Positions 41,677-50,341 of a DNA stretch of 64,000 nt are shown here, in pieces (position 1 is the first letter of the stretch; every line of letters starts with the position of its first letter). This DNA is from Sulfurifustis variabilis (GTDB lineage Bacteria; Pseudomonadota; Gammaproteobacteria; Acidiferrobacterales; Sulfurifustaceae). The translations under genes and the position numbers were made by a program. Where the stretch lies: the NCBI RefSeq assembly GCF_002355415.1, contig NZ_AP014936.1, positions 868,001 through 932,000 of the forward strand. Reading direction: 5' to 3'. A model generated the notes under the pieces. The model worked only from the letters and a program-made list of their open reading frames with translations, was not told where the DNA came from and ran no database searches.

Positions 41677-42615
41677 ATGCAAGGCAGTGTGCTGACGATT
41701 CTGTTCTTTCTGGCGCTGGGCATCGGATGGCGCTTTGTCTCGCCGCAAGGCATCGCGGCCGCCTCGCTGCAGCGCCACCTTCAGGTACTGGCCCACTACG
41801 TGATACTGCCGGTCGCGGTATTTTTTATCCTCGCCAAGCTGCCGATGAATGCGGCGGCGATGAAGATACTGTGGTATGTCCTCGGCACCTCGGCCATCAC
41901 GCTGGCGGTCGCCTGGGTCTGGCTCCACTACAGCAAGATGGCGCCGAAGACCAAGGGCGCGCTGCTCATCGCCGCCGGGTTCGGCAACGTGCTGTTCCTC
42001 GGCGTGCCGCTGAACAAGGCGCTTGTCGGCGACTGGTCGATGCGCATCGCGGTGGAATACGGTCTCCTCGCCAATGTGCTCCTGCTGTACACCGCCGGCG
42101 CGATCCTGAGCCGGAGCTTCACGGAAGCGGGTGCGCCGCGGTTCAAAGGCCTCGCGAGCGAAGTCCTCGCTCAGCGCTTCTGGCTGAGGGAGCCGCTGCT
42201 GTGGGCGGCGCTGGCCGGGCTGTTCGCCAACTTCACCAGCATGGAGTTCCCGTGGTTCGCTTCGACGCAGGCCGCGATCTACGAGCTCCTGCTGCCGTTG
42301 CTGCTCCTGTCCACGGCGCTGGCCGTGAGCTGGAGCGATGCGTGGAAGACGCAGTTCGTGACCGTTCTTCCGGCGGCGGCGATACAGCTCATCCTCGCGC
42401 CCTTGGCGATGTGGGCCATGGTCTCCCTGTTCGGCTCCGTGGGCGCGAAGGGCACGCAGGCGCTCATGCTGAACAGCATGCTGCCCACCGCGCTGCTCGG
42501 CTTCGCCGCCTGCGAGCGCCACAAGCTGGATACCGGGACCTATGCCCTGGCCTTCTCGCTGACCAGCGCGCTGGCGCTCGTTACCGTTCCCCTCTGGTTC
42601 GCTCTGCTCTTCTAG
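41677..42615 (+). CDS. AEC-family transporter
   Basis: The 312-residue protein has ten hydrophobic segments in two halves. Examples are LAHYVILPVAVFFILAKLPM and LIAAGFGNVLFLGVPLNKALVG, with the typical AEC GN...G(V/I)P motif. AEC (auxin efflux carrier) proteins export organic acids or related anions. The ATG at 41677 has GAGGAGGG upstream. The substrate cannot be inferred. Confidence 0.87.
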   Translation: MQGSVLTILFFLALGIGWRFVSPQGIAAASLQRHLQVLAHYVILPVAVFFILAKLPMNAAAMKILWYVLGTSAITLAVAWVWLHYSKMAPKTKGALLIAAGFGNVLFLGVPLNKALVGDWSMRIAVEYGLLANVLLLYTAGAILSRSFTEAGAPRFKGLASEVLAQRFWLREPLLWAALAGLFANFTSMEFPWFASTQAAIYELLLPLLLLSTALAVSWSDAWKTQFVTVLPAAAIQLILAPLAMWAMVSLFGSVGAKGTQALMLNSMLPTALLGFAACERHKLDTGTYALAFSLTSALALVTVPLWFALLF

Positions 42616-42811
42616 CGCCGCAGGCCGCGCACGGAATCCGGTCGCGACGCGGCCGGCGGCCGCGGCCGCGACGACCGAACGGCCGGGGCCGCGGCTAGCC
42701 CTCGTCGATCATGTCGTTCGTCGGGTTGTCTCGCCTCCTGCGCCGGTCGGGTAAGGCGGCCCGTGCGGTCGGCTCTCGCCGTTCGCCGACCGCCGGCCCG
42801 GCAGCGCGTGA

Positions 42812-43108
42812 TCACCGTGGACTGAACGTCAGGCAGTTGATGTCCCGGCCGACGTGTCCGACCTTGATCTCCGGCGCGGTGCATTCGTAGTCGTCGTTGT
42901 GCGTGCAGCCGGTCACCTTGCAGGCACCGACACCGGCGCTGTGGCTGGTGTCGCGGGTATGGCGGACGTCGCCGAGGAAGGTGTCGCATCCCGGGTGGAC
43001 CCCGTCGCCGATGGTGATGGCACGCGCGTGGCAGGCGTCGTCGACGTTGTAGGCGCACGCGTAGATCGTGCACCCCGCGACGAGGGGCATGTCGATGGTC
43101 AGTCTCAT
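42812..43108 (-). CDS. DUF1540 cysteine-rich protein
   Basis: The 98-residue protein has the DUF1540 pattern: VAGCTIYACAYNVDDACHARAITIGDG, PGCDTFLGD, AGVGACKVTGCTHNDDYECTAPEI. The many cysteines suggest metal or disulfide binding; the family function is unknown. A strong ribosome site AGGAGGG lies eight bases before the ATG at 43108. It is convergent with the AEC gene. Confidence 0.9.
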   Translation of the reverse strand: MRLTIDMPLVAGCTIYACAYNVDDACHARAITIGDGVHPGCDTFLGDVRHTRDTSHSAGVGACKVTGCTHNDDYECTAPEIKVGHVGRDINCLTFSPR

Positions 43109-43309
43109 GGGAGATCCCTCCTGACTTGCAGCGTCTTCCTGACCGAGGGGAAATTCACTCTACGCCGGCAGGGGAGCGGGTCAAGACAAGCGGCAACGGT
43201 GCTGATGTCATTACATCGCGCACGGACGGGTGTATGGCGCGCACTTCGCCCGCCAATCGTGAAGGCGGCACGAGCGGCAGGCGGCTCGGCCCTGTGGCAC
43301 GATGTACTT

Positions 43310-43813
43310 ATGAAGAGCGTTCTGCGTGCCTTCGCCGTCGTCCATGGGCTCATGGCGATCCTCTTCGCCTGCGCGGCGCTCGTGCTCGTCGCCATCGCTG
43401 CGCGCATAGGGTGGGTGGCGCTCACGGGCGATTTCGACCGGTCCGCGGCACAGGACGTCATCGAGGCCGTCGGGCTGCTCGCCGCCGCTGTCGTCGCGCT
43501 GCAGATCGCGCAGACCATCGCGGAGGAAGAGGTCGTGCGCGGCGCTCACATCAGCGCCCCGACACGGGTCCGGCGCTTTTTGTCCCGGTTCTTCGTCGTG
43601 GTCATCGTCGCGCTCGCCATCGAAGGGCTCGTCGCGACGTTCAAGGCGATACACGAGGAGCCGGAGCAACTGCTGTATGCGGCGAGCATCGTGTTGTCCA
43701 CCGGCGCGCTTCTGGCCGGCTGGGGCGTGTTCGTCCGCCTCAACCGCTATGCCGAAGAGCTGGAGCCCGAAGCCATGCAGAGGGCGAAGCGTGAAGACAA
43801 GAAGCTCGAGTAG
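43310..43813 (+). CDS. Small membrane protein, intact copy of a duplicated gene
   Basis: The 167-residue protein has four membrane helices (for example AVVHGLMAILFACAALVLVAIAARIGW, LLAAAVVALQIAQTI, FFVVVIVALAIEGLVATFKA). A polar linker (EEEVVRGAHISAPTRVRRFLSRF) and a charged C-terminal tail (NRYAEELEPEAMQRAKREDKKLE) follow. I do not recognise a family. An internally deleted copy occurs at 39586-39784. The start is the ATG at 43310. Confidence 0.78.
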   Translation: MKSVLRAFAVVHGLMAILFACAALVLVAIAARIGWVALTGDFDRSAAQDVIEAVGLLAAAVVALQIAQTIAEEEVVRGAHISAPTRVRRFLSRFFVVVIVALAIEGLVATFKAIHEEPEQLLYAASIVLSTGALLAGWGVFVRLNRYAEELEPEAMQRAKREDKKLE

Positions 43814-44076
43814 CGGCAGTCACAAGCTGCGGAGGCACGAGGAAGCGCCAGGGCAGGACCGATACTTCGCCGCCGCGCACATCGTTTGGCGTTTGCGCCG
43901 TGACCGCGGGCCATCCATCTTGGCCCGGTTGCCATTGATCGGACAACGCGTGCCCGGCGCAGCGCATTCGTTTTAATTTTGCAGCTCATGTCGCGGTCGC
44001 AAAGACGGCGACGTCGCGCTCTTCCGGTTCCCCCCGGGCGCGCGCAGACCACGACCAACAATAAGGAGGCAACTTC

Positions 44077-44793
44077 GTGAATCGGTTTCTACTGACTTCG
44101 GCCGTCGTTGCGGCGACGCTCGCGATGGGCGGCTGCGTGAGCTCGGGCAAGTACGAGCAGCTCGAGGCCGACAAGAACCAGGTCGAAAAGGAGAAGGGCA
44201 CGCTCCAGGAGCAGACGGCGGCGCTCGAGAAGGAGAAGAGCCTGCTGCAGGAGCAGATCGCCGCGCTGGAGAAGGAGAAGGCGGCGCTGGAAGCCAACAG
44301 CCAGCAGAGGCAGTCGCAGTACGACGCGCTGGTGAAGAAGCTCTCGGCCGAGGTGGAGCAGGGTCAGCTTCAGGTACGGCAGTACAAGAACATGCTGTCG
44401 GTGGACGTCGCCGAGAAGATCTTCTTCGACTCCGGGCGCGCGGAGCTGAAGGAGAGCGGCAAGGAAGTGCTCGCCAAGGTCGGCGAGGCGCTTAAGTCGT
44501 ACGAGGACAAGGTCATCCGGGTCGTGGGCTACACGGACAACGTCCCGATCGCCAAGTCCATGCAGCGGATCTATCCCACGAACTGGGAGCTTTCCGTGGC
44601 GCGCGCCACTAACGTCGTGCGCTTCCTCCAGGACGCCGGCGTGCCGCCCGAGCGCATGGTCGCGGCCGGGCGCGGCGAGTTCTCGCCGGTCGCCCCGAAC
44701 GACACCGCCGAGGGCCGGCAGAAGAACCGGCGCATCGAGATCATGCTGATCGACGAGAAGGCCGCCGAGGAGCTGACGACGGCCCAGCAGTAA
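44077..44793 (+). CDS. OmpA-family lipoprotein with coiled coil
   Basis: The 238-residue product has lipobox MGGC (Cys20), a long heptad coiled coil (about residues 27-75) and an OmpA-like peptidoglycan-binding domain. In that domain IFFDSGRAELKESG, VVGYTDNVPI, TNWELSVARATNVVRFL and KNRRIEIML bind diaminopimelate. It tethers the outer membrane to the wall. The start is GTG behind AAGGAGGC. A long coiled coil in front of OmpA is known in Pal-like and YiaD-like proteins. Confidence 0.92.
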   Translation: MNRFLLTSAVVAATLAMGGCVSSGKYEQLEADKNQVEKEKGTLQEQTAALEKEKSLLQEQIAALEKEKAALEANSQQRQSQYDALVKKLSAEVEQGQLQVRQYKNMLSVDVAEKIFFDSGRAELKESGKEVLAKVGEALKSYEDKVIRVVGYTDNVPIAKSMQRIYPTNWELSVARATNVVRFLQDAGVPPERMVAAGRGEFSPVAPNDTAEGRQKNRRIEIMLIDEKAAEELTTAQQ

Positions 44794-44819
44794 CGCTCGT
44801 TCCCGTCCCGACGCGCGAC

Positions 44820-44966
44820 CCTCACCCCCCGCCCCTCTCCCGTTCACCGGAGAGGGGAGAGGGCGATGGTGCCGGAGGCGAGGCGACGGCGGGGTGAGGA
44901 GGTGGGGGTTGCTTCACGCGGCGTTACCCCTCTCCCCCGGCCCTCTCCCGCAAGGGGAGAGGGAGA
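44820..44966. repeat. Two C/T-rich palindromic repeats
   Basis: Copies lie at about 44825-44862 (CCCGCCCCTCTCCCGTTCAC, then CGGAGAGGGGAGAGGG) and 44928-44966 (CCCCTCTCCCCCGGCCCTCT, CCCGCAAGGGGAGAGGG). They follow the OmpA gene. Confidence 0.85.
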
Positions 44967-45011
44967 CCGGCGCCTCGCCGGCGGGCCGGCGCTTGAAGGC
45001 CTTGGTGACTT

Positions 45012-45234
45012 GTCGTGGCGAGCGCAGCGAAGCGAAGGAGATTGCTTCGTCGCTTCGCTCCTCGCAATGACAACAGTGGGGCGACAACCTCCAGGGCGGA
45101 CGTGTCGTGTGTGACATGGTTTCTGCGTCGCCTGCTCACGCTTTCGCCCGCTCCGCGCGCTTGCTCACGGCTCCTTCTGTCATTGCGAGCGCAGCGAAGC
45201 AATCTCGTGCTTTGTGCGGTGCTCCCGCAATGAC
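45012..45234. repeat. Two GTCATTGCGAGC-type elements
   Basis: One element spans 45012-45071 (GTCGTGGCGAGCGCAGCGAA ... CTCCTCGCAATGAC). The second spans 45179-45234 (GTCATTGCGAGCGCAGCGAA ... CTCCCGCAATGAC). Each has inverted ends. No gene lies between. Confidence 0.85.
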
Positions 45235-45264
45235 AGCTCCGGTCGAGAGCGGGTGGCGTAGCCC

Positions 45265-45840
45265 CTACGCCGCCCAGCCTTCCTTCGCCAGGCGGGCGCG
45301 GCGGAGGTAGTTGTGCAGGCGCGTGTCGACGCCCGAGCCGGTCAGCAGGGCCGGGTCGGAGCGGACGGCGGTCATCCATTTGTGCCGGAGCTCCAGGTCG
45401 CCGGCGGTCAGTTCGTCGAGCCCGCTCTCCCATTGCCGCAACAGCGCCTGCACCGCCGGGCTCGCCGCGGAGGCGCCGCGGTTCATCTCCTCGCGCAGGG
45501 CGTACAGCACGCGGGGCCACTCGCGCTGCCTCGGTCCGTTCGTGCGTAAGCGGTTCGATTCGTCGGGGGTAAGGTGCTTCGCCCACAGGGCGGCGCTCAG
45601 GAAGTCGAGCATCTCGATGTCGATTCCGCCAGTCGACGGGCAGCCGGGTTCGAGGCGCCGGGTGCCGTCGTATTCGTGGAGCAGCTCCGGCGCTTCGACG
45701 GCCGTGCGCCGCAGCAGGTCCATCCAGTGCCGGGCCAGCACCTGCACCGCCTGGCCGCGCGGCGACAGCTGCCGTTCCATGGCGTTGCGCATGGCGGCGA
45801 TGAGTACGGGCCACTCGTCTCTCACGTTCCTCTCTTGCAT
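45265..45840 (-). CDS. Protein with two related TipAS-like helical repeats
   Basis: The 191-residue product has two related segments: WPVLIAAMRNAMERQLSPRGQAVQVLARHWMDL and WPRVLYALREEMNRGASAASPAVQALLRQWESGL. This four-helix pattern resembles the TipAS ligand-binding domain, which binds thiopeptide antibiotics. It lacks the DNA-binding MerR part, so any role in drug binding is speculative. The ATG at 45840 is chosen because the family region starts there; the open frame extends upstream to 47403 without similarity. A repeat-filled gap lies downstream. Confidence 0.7.
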   Translation of the reverse strand: MQERNVRDEWPVLIAAMRNAMERQLSPRGQAVQVLARHWMDLLRRTAVEAPELLHEYDGTRRLEPGCPSTGGIDIEMLDFLSAALWAKHLTPDESNRLRTNGPRQREWPRVLYALREEMNRGASAASPAVQALLRQWESGLDELTAGDLELRHKWMTAVRSDPALLTGSGVDTRLHNYLRRARLAKEGWAA

Positions 45841-46058
45841 GGGGTTCTCCAATCGGTCTGAAGCGCTCGGTCTGTTGCCGCCGCCGGCCGGGTCCGCTGC
45901 GCGGATCCGGGAAGGCGGGCCTGTTCGTGCATCGCACGACAGGAGGATGGACGACGCGTTTGAAGGCCGTTTGAAGGCAGTGCGGGGGTAGTGTGAAGCG
46001 TGTGTGAGAGGGAAGCGGTCCGGATCGCGACCGCGCGACCCGGACCGGAAGGCCTTAC

Positions 46059-46080
46059 CCGCTTCCCCGTGGGGAAGCGG
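46059..46080 (-). terminator. GC-rich hairpin after the PEP-CTERM relic
   Basis: A perfect 10-base stem, CCGCTTCCCC-GT-GGGGAAGCGG, lies just downstream (minus strand) of the relic at 46086-46169. There is no T run, so intrinsic termination is only likely by position. Confidence 0.4.
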
Positions 46081-46085
46081 TCGGA

Positions 46086-46169
46086 TCAGCTCGCGGCTTT
46101 CCCGCGCCGCAAGAGGCCGAGGCCGCCGAGGCCAGAGGCCAGCAACCAGAAGGCGGCGGGGAGGGGTCG
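46086..46169 (-). pseudogene. Orphan PEP-CTERM sorting-signal relic in frame after a stop
   Basis: Directly after the TAA of the cNMP/GGDEF-like gene, and in the same frame, the sequence reads RPLPAAFWLLASGLGG then LGLLRRGKAAS and a stop. Pro-Leu-Pro-Ala-Ala, a Trp-containing hydrophobic helix, a Gly-rich turn and an Arg-Arg cluster are the marks of a PEP-CTERM (exosortase) anchor. No complete gene carrying it remains. It could be a relic of a lost gene or part of a read-through protein. Confidence 0.65.
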
Positions 46170-47276
46170 TTACTGCGTTTCGCTGACGCAGTTGCCGCCG
46201 AGCTTGACGGACTTGCGGATGAGGGCTTCGGTCCGGACGAGAAATTCCTTGTCCCGCATTCCCTTCTCGAGCTCGGCGATGCCGAGAGCGAGCGTGATCG
46301 CCATCGCCGGTTTGCCGGGCGCGAGCGTGACCGGCAGCGTGCGGGCCTGCACCTTGAGGCGGTCGGCCAGCTGGCGCGCGGCGTCGAGGTCGCAGTCGGG
46401 CAGGAAGGCGTAGAGGTAGCGGTTCTGGCCCACCGCGAGCAGGTCGGTGGGGCGCGTCTGGTCCAGCAGCCAGTGTCCGACCGCTTCGAGCACGCGCAGG
46501 CCCGGGCCGATGCCGTTCGCCTTGACGACGTCGTCGAGCTGGTCGATCGCGAAGCCGACGACGGCGAGCGGCTTGTTGCCCAGGCGGCACCGGGTCACGA
46601 GACGCGGGTACACCGTGTCCAGCCAGTGCTGGTTGTGCAGCAGCGTGAGCTCGTCGACGTAGCTCTCTCGCGCCGTCCCGCCGGGCGGGCGGCCGCCGAC
46701 GTGGAGGCAGTGGTCGCCGCGCACGTAACGCGCGAGCAGCGCCGCGTAGTTGCGGGCGAAGGTGTGCGAGCGCTTGACGTGCTCGTCGATCGCCGAGACG
46801 TCGACCGCGAGGACGTGGGAAACCTCGGTCGCGATCACCGCGTGCTCGGCGGGCTGCATGGCGAGCGCCGAGCGCAGGCCGGTCGAGTGGCCGATGTCGG
46901 CGACGGCCGTCGGCCGCTTGTCGCTGGTCCGGGCGTAGAGCCGGAGCTGACCTTCGATGACGAAGTAGACCTTGTTGTCGATCCGCCCGGGCGCGAGCAG
47001 GACGTAGCCGGGCACGGCATGGATCGACTGGCAGCGCGGGGCGAGCGCGTCGATGTCCTTGCTCTCGAGGCCCTGGAAGAGCTCGACCGCGCGGAGGTCG
47101 TCGGCGGTCGCCGGTTCCGTGCGCGTGCTGTCCAGCTCGAGCACCGGGGGCGGCGCGGCGCGCTTGCCGAACACCTCCTCGACGTCGAACTCGAGGTCGA
47201 CGTCGGAAAGCTCCACGACCTCGATGCCCTCGAGGCTGAGGCCGGGTTTCGGCGGGGGAGAGGAGGAGTCCGTCAT
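46170..47276 (-). CDS. Cyclic-nucleotide-binding protein with degenerate GGDEF domain
   Basis: The 368-residue protein has an N-terminal acidic segment and a cNMP-binding domain (VELFQGLESKDIDALAP, VPGYVLLAPGRIDNKVYFVIEGQLRLY). A C-terminal GGDEF-fold domain follows (YVDELTLLHNQHWLDTVYPRL). The catalytic GGDEF signature is replaced by VGQNRYLYAFL, so it is unlikely to make c-di-GMP; it may sense GTP or act as a scaffold. The start at 47276 follows no clear ribosome site. An in-frame PEP-CTERM-like relic follows its stop. Confidence 0.8.
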   Translation of the reverse strand: MTDSSSPPPKPGLSLEGIEVVELSDVDLEFDVEEVFGKRAAPPPVLELDSTRTEPATADDLRAVELFQGLESKDIDALAPRCQSIHAVPGYVLLAPGRIDNKVYFVIEGQLRLYARTSDKRPTAVADIGHSTGLRSALAMQPAEHAVIATEVSHVLAVDVSAIDEHVKRSHTFARNYAALLARYVRGDHCLHVGGRPPGGTARESYVDELTLLHNQHWLDTVYPRLVTRCRLGNKPLAVVGFAIDQLDDVVKANGIGPGLRVLEAVGHWLLDQTRPTDLLAVGQNRYLYAFLPDCDLDAARQLADRLKVQARTLPVTLAPGKPAMAITLALGIAELEKGMRDKEFLVRTEALIRKSVKLGGNCVSETQ

Positions 47277-47342
47277 TGTCTCGCGGCAAACGTGTCCCTT
47301 TGTCTAACCATATGTCAGGGAAGGGGTTCGGGCGAGTCGTGG

Positions 47343-47580
47343 GGTTTGTTGCCCCCTCTCCCCCGGCCCCTCTCCCGCGAGGGGCGAGGGGGAGTGTGTT
47401 CAACCCTCACTCCGGCCCTCTCCCGCAGGGCGGGCGGACCTTACCGCGAAGCGGGAGAGGGATAAGGGATGGAGCCGATAGCCCCGGCCCTCTCCCGCAG
47501 GCGGGGGGAGGGAGAACGGATGAGCGGGAGAGCGGGCCCTCACCCCGACCCTCTCCCGCTTTGCGGGAGAGGGAGAAGAT
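47343..47580. repeat. Dense block of four C/T-rich palindromic repeats
   Basis: Copies occur at about 47345-47397, 47405-47462, 47482-47515 and 47536-47577, each with CCCTCTCCCGC and a complementary GGGAGAGGG arm. Such density in 240 bases is the highest in the window. No reading frame in it looks real. Confidence 0.85.
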
Positions 47581-47603
47581 GAGTTGAGGCAGGGGGGGGC
47601 GGG

Positions 47604-47753
47604 TCAGTCGACCAGGCGGTGGACGGGGAGCTTGCTCATGCGCCACGCGCCGGTGCGCGCGTCGTACTGGGAGCCGGTGAAGACCTGCCACGCGGCGTCG
47701 TTGATGGGCCAAGCGCAGGCCGGCGAGGACGCCGGGTTCGGGGACGCAAGCGT
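47604..47753 (-). pseudogene. Possible 3' relic of a lost gene
   Basis: A frame of about 50 codons with no start codon reads INDAAWQVFTGSQYDARTGAW, RMSKLPVHRLVD and a stop. Codon use fits coding sequence and the residues look protein-like, but I do not recognise the family. It lies between the repeat block and the rhomboid gene. It may be chance. Confidence 0.3.
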
Positions 47754-47829
47754 CTACACTCTACGAGGATGGCGCGGATAGCGGCGCGGCACGCCACCCG
47801 CGCGAAACACCCTGGGAGTCCAACGAGAA

Positions 47830-48444
47830 ATGGCTAACGACACGGCACGGCTCGGATCGCTCCCGCCCCTGACGGTCGCGCTGATCGTCGTCAGCGGCCT
47901 GTTGGCGCTCCACTCCAATCTGGGCGCGTCGCGCGCCGCGCTCGCCCCGTTCCTTTTCACGCCGCCGGGAGGCGACCTCCTGGCCGGTCTGCGGGCGGGC
48001 GAGTACTGGCGACTGCTGACGCCGATCTTCATCCACTTCGGTCCGTTGCATCTGCTCTTCAACATGATGTGGCTGTGGGACCTCGGCGGGCTGCTCGAGC
48101 GCCGGCGCGGGGTCGTGTTCCTGGCCGGCTTCGTGGCGGCCGTCGGCATCGCCGCGAACCTCGCCGAGTACCTCGTGAGCGGCGCGCGCATCTTCGGCGG
48201 CATGTCCGGCGTGGTGTACGGCCTGCTCGGCTACTTCTGGATGCAGGGCAAGTACAACCCGCGGTTCGGGTACGTGCTGCACAAGCAGGTCGTGGTCACG
48301 ATGCTCGCCTGGTACGTGCTGTGCTGGACCGGCCTGCTCGGCCCGATCGCGAACTGGGCACACACGGCGGGCCTCGTGATCGGCGTGGTCTGGGGTTACC
48401 TCGAAAGGGGCGGGCGCGAGCCGGCGCCGGACGCCGGGACGTGA
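47830..48444 (+). CDS. Rhomboid-family intramembrane serine protease
   Basis: The 204-residue protein has six membrane helices with the active-site motif GMSG (Ser126) and the catalytic His in WAHTAG (His178). The family motif HLLFNMMWLWDLG is present near residue 76. Rhomboids cut membrane substrates. The ATG at 47830 has no strong ribosome site; GTCCAACGAGAA precedes it. Confidence 0.92.
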   Translation: MANDTARLGSLPPLTVALIVVSGLLALHSNLGASRAALAPFLFTPPGGDLLAGLRAGEYWRLLTPIFIHFGPLHLLFNMMWLWDLGGLLERRRGVVFLAGFVAAVGIAANLAEYLVSGARIFGGMSGVVYGLLGYFWMQGKYNPRFGYVLHKQVVVTMLAWYVLCWTGLLGPIANWAHTAGLVIGVVWGYLERGGREPAPDAGT

Positions 48445-48571
48445 CGCCCGTCCACGCGGGCCCCTGATCACGATGCGTACGCTTTCCGATTCCCTGCACC
48501 GCCGTCCCGCGCGCGTCGCGGGCTACACTTTCCCTGTTCAATAACAACAACCCTTTCACGGAGCCGCACAG

Positions 48572-50098
48572 TTGAAACGTCGCACCCTCGCCGTCGCGCT
48601 GTCCGCCCTCACGCTGGTCGGTGGCCACTTCTACAACCGTCGCTGGGATCGGGCGGTGTTGTTTTTCGTGGCGTTCGTGCTCTGGGGCTTGGGCGTGTAC
48701 GCGAGCCTCACCTTCCAAATGAACCGGCTGATGGATGCGACCGGCGGCGCGGCGTTTTTCGACGTCTTTCAGGGGCACGTCACCGCGTTCGGCGTCGGCA
48801 GTCTGCTCCTGTGGCTCGCGAGTCTCATCGTCGCCTTCGTGGACGGCGGCCGGACCGCGGAGGCGCCCCTTGCGCGCTGGACCGGCTCCGGCGTGGCGGC
48901 GGCCGTCGGCCTCAGTATCGTGAGCAGCCTCGCGCTCGCGCTGGCGGCCGCGACATCGGGTACCGTCCGGGTGGGGCACGAGCCGTACGAGACAACGGCC
49001 GCGCCGGAGCCGGTGCGGCATGCGCCGCGCCACTTTTCCCATTACGTCTATCTCGGGCGCTCCACGCCTTCCGGATCGCAGGCGCCCGCTCCGCCCGCCG
49101 GCGACGGTTACCTGCGCGGACGGTTCGTGTTCGAAGACAGGCCGGCGGCGGGCGTGGAGTTGACCCTTACGCTCAACGGCAAGTACGAGACCGGTCGTCT
49201 CACGACCGACGAGAACGGCGAGTTCACCGTGCGGGTGCCGAGCGGAGACTGGTTCGTCAACATGCTGGTCACCCACGCGTGGAGCGAAAAGCCGGAAGAG
49301 GGGGAGTACATGATCGTGACCGGTCACGAACCGAAGCTCGTCGGCGACGACTGGAACGAGCACCACTGGCTCGAGCGCGACGGGATCCGGGTCGAGGTGG
49401 GCGGGCAGCCGAAGGAACCGCAGCTGACCTTCACGATCCGCCGGCGCGTGAGCGTGAACTGGCCCGAGCCGGGCACACAGGCGACGCGCACGAGCGTGGA
49501 CCAGGGCGTGGTGACCTGGGAACCGTACCCGGGGGCCGACGCGTACCTCGTCCGGATCACGGAGCTCGAGCGCGAAGGGCGGTCCACCACCTTTCATGGC
49601 GTGGCCGCCAAGAAGGTCGCCGGGGATACCCGCTTCCCCCTCGCCCGGTTGCAGGCGCTGCCGAGCCGGGAGGGAGAAAAGGAGTATCAGGTGTCCGTTT
49701 CCGCGTTCGCGAAGGACGGGTCGCTGCTGAGCGAATCGAACAACCGGCTGGACGGGCGGCTCTTCGTGCTGGCGGACGCCAAACAGTTCCTGCGCGATTC
49801 CGACCGGATACCGGGCTCGGATGCATTCTCGGCCAGGGAGCTCGAGGAAGCGCACGACAACAATCGCCGGATCGAGGCGGTCGCGGTGCTGCTCAAGGAC
49901 GGGCTCGTCGGCGAGGCCGAACGCCTGCTCGGCAAGGTCAAGGGCAAGACCGATCCGGGCAAGAAGGCCGCCGTGACGGGTTACCTGATGGCCAGCCGCG
50001 GCCGCTGCGCCGAGGCGAAGCGGCTGTTCGCGCAGGCGTTGTCCGAGGGCGGCCGGACCTGCGTGCCGCAGCACTACCGCGCGGGCTGCGGCGAGTGA
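48572..50098 (+). CDS. Membrane protein with carboxypeptidase-regulatory-like domain
   Basis: The 508-residue protein has an N-terminal membrane part with two to three helices (VLFFVAFVLWGLGVYASLTF, GSLLLWLASLIVAFVDGG). A beta-sandwich domain follows (YLRGRFVFEDRPAAGVELTLTLNGKYETGRLTTDENGEFTVRVPSG), typical of carboxypeptidase regulatory-like folds. Fibronectin-like strands come next and a helical C-terminus with Cys. The function is unknown. The start is TTG with GGAG nine bases upstream. Confidence 0.7.
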   Translation: MKRRTLAVALSALTLVGGHFYNRRWDRAVLFFVAFVLWGLGVYASLTFQMNRLMDATGGAAFFDVFQGHVTAFGVGSLLLWLASLIVAFVDGGRTAEAPLARWTGSGVAAAVGLSIVSSLALALAAATSGTVRVGHEPYETTAAPEPVRHAPRHFSHYVYLGRSTPSGSQAPAPPAGDGYLRGRFVFEDRPAAGVELTLTLNGKYETGRLTTDENGEFTVRVPSGDWFVNMLVTHAWSEKPEEGEYMIVTGHEPKLVGDDWNEHHWLERDGIRVEVGGQPKEPQLTFTIRRRVSVNWPEPGTQATRTSVDQGVVTWEPYPGADAYLVRITELEREGRSTTFHGVAAKKVAGDTRFPLARLQALPSREGEKEYQVSVSAFAKDGSLLSESNNRLDGRLFVLADAKQFLRDSDRIPGSDAFSARELEEAHDNNRRIEAVAVLLKDGLVGEAERLLGKVKGKTDPGKKAAVTGYLMASRGRCAEAKRLFAQALSEGGRTCVPQHYRAGCGE

Positions 50099-50262
50099 CG
50101 GCGATGCGCGTCCGGCATCCCGCCGGGTCCGCATCGAGACTCCCTTGCGATGAACGCCCGTCCGCGCTGGACGAGGATCGCGCTCGGGTGGGCACGAACC
50201 GCCGGCCTTCCTTTATACTGTGCCCCGGAAAAAGCGGCCGTGACCGACCGAACAGGGCAAGC

Positions 50263-50340
50263 ATGAACGACCTCCGCATCACGATCCCCCAGACGCCAGG
50301 CGCCGGCATCCCCAGGCATCGGCAGTTCGAGAGGGCCTGA
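50263..50340 (+). CDS. Possible leader peptide before yebC
   Basis: A 25-codon frame ([25 protein letters not shown]) starts at ATG 50263 and ends one base before the yebC ATG. The sequence TATACT at 50214-50219 could be the -10 box of its promoter. The start is preceded by AGGG. It may be a real short ORF coupled to yebC or a chance frame. Confidence 0.3.
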   Translation: MNDLRITIPQTPGAGIPRHRQFERA

Positions 50341-50341
50341 C

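Noticed and set aside
45265-47403. Long minus-strand frame of 712 codons
   Set aside because: Only the last 191 codons (TipAS-like) look real. The upstream part is antisense-shadow sequence over the cNMP/GGDEF gene's other frame, with Arg-rich composition.
47343-47580. Regularly spaced repeats considered as a CRISPR array
   Set aside because: The units are unequal in length and spacing, palindromic themselves, and no unique spacers of constant length occur. No cas genes are nearby.
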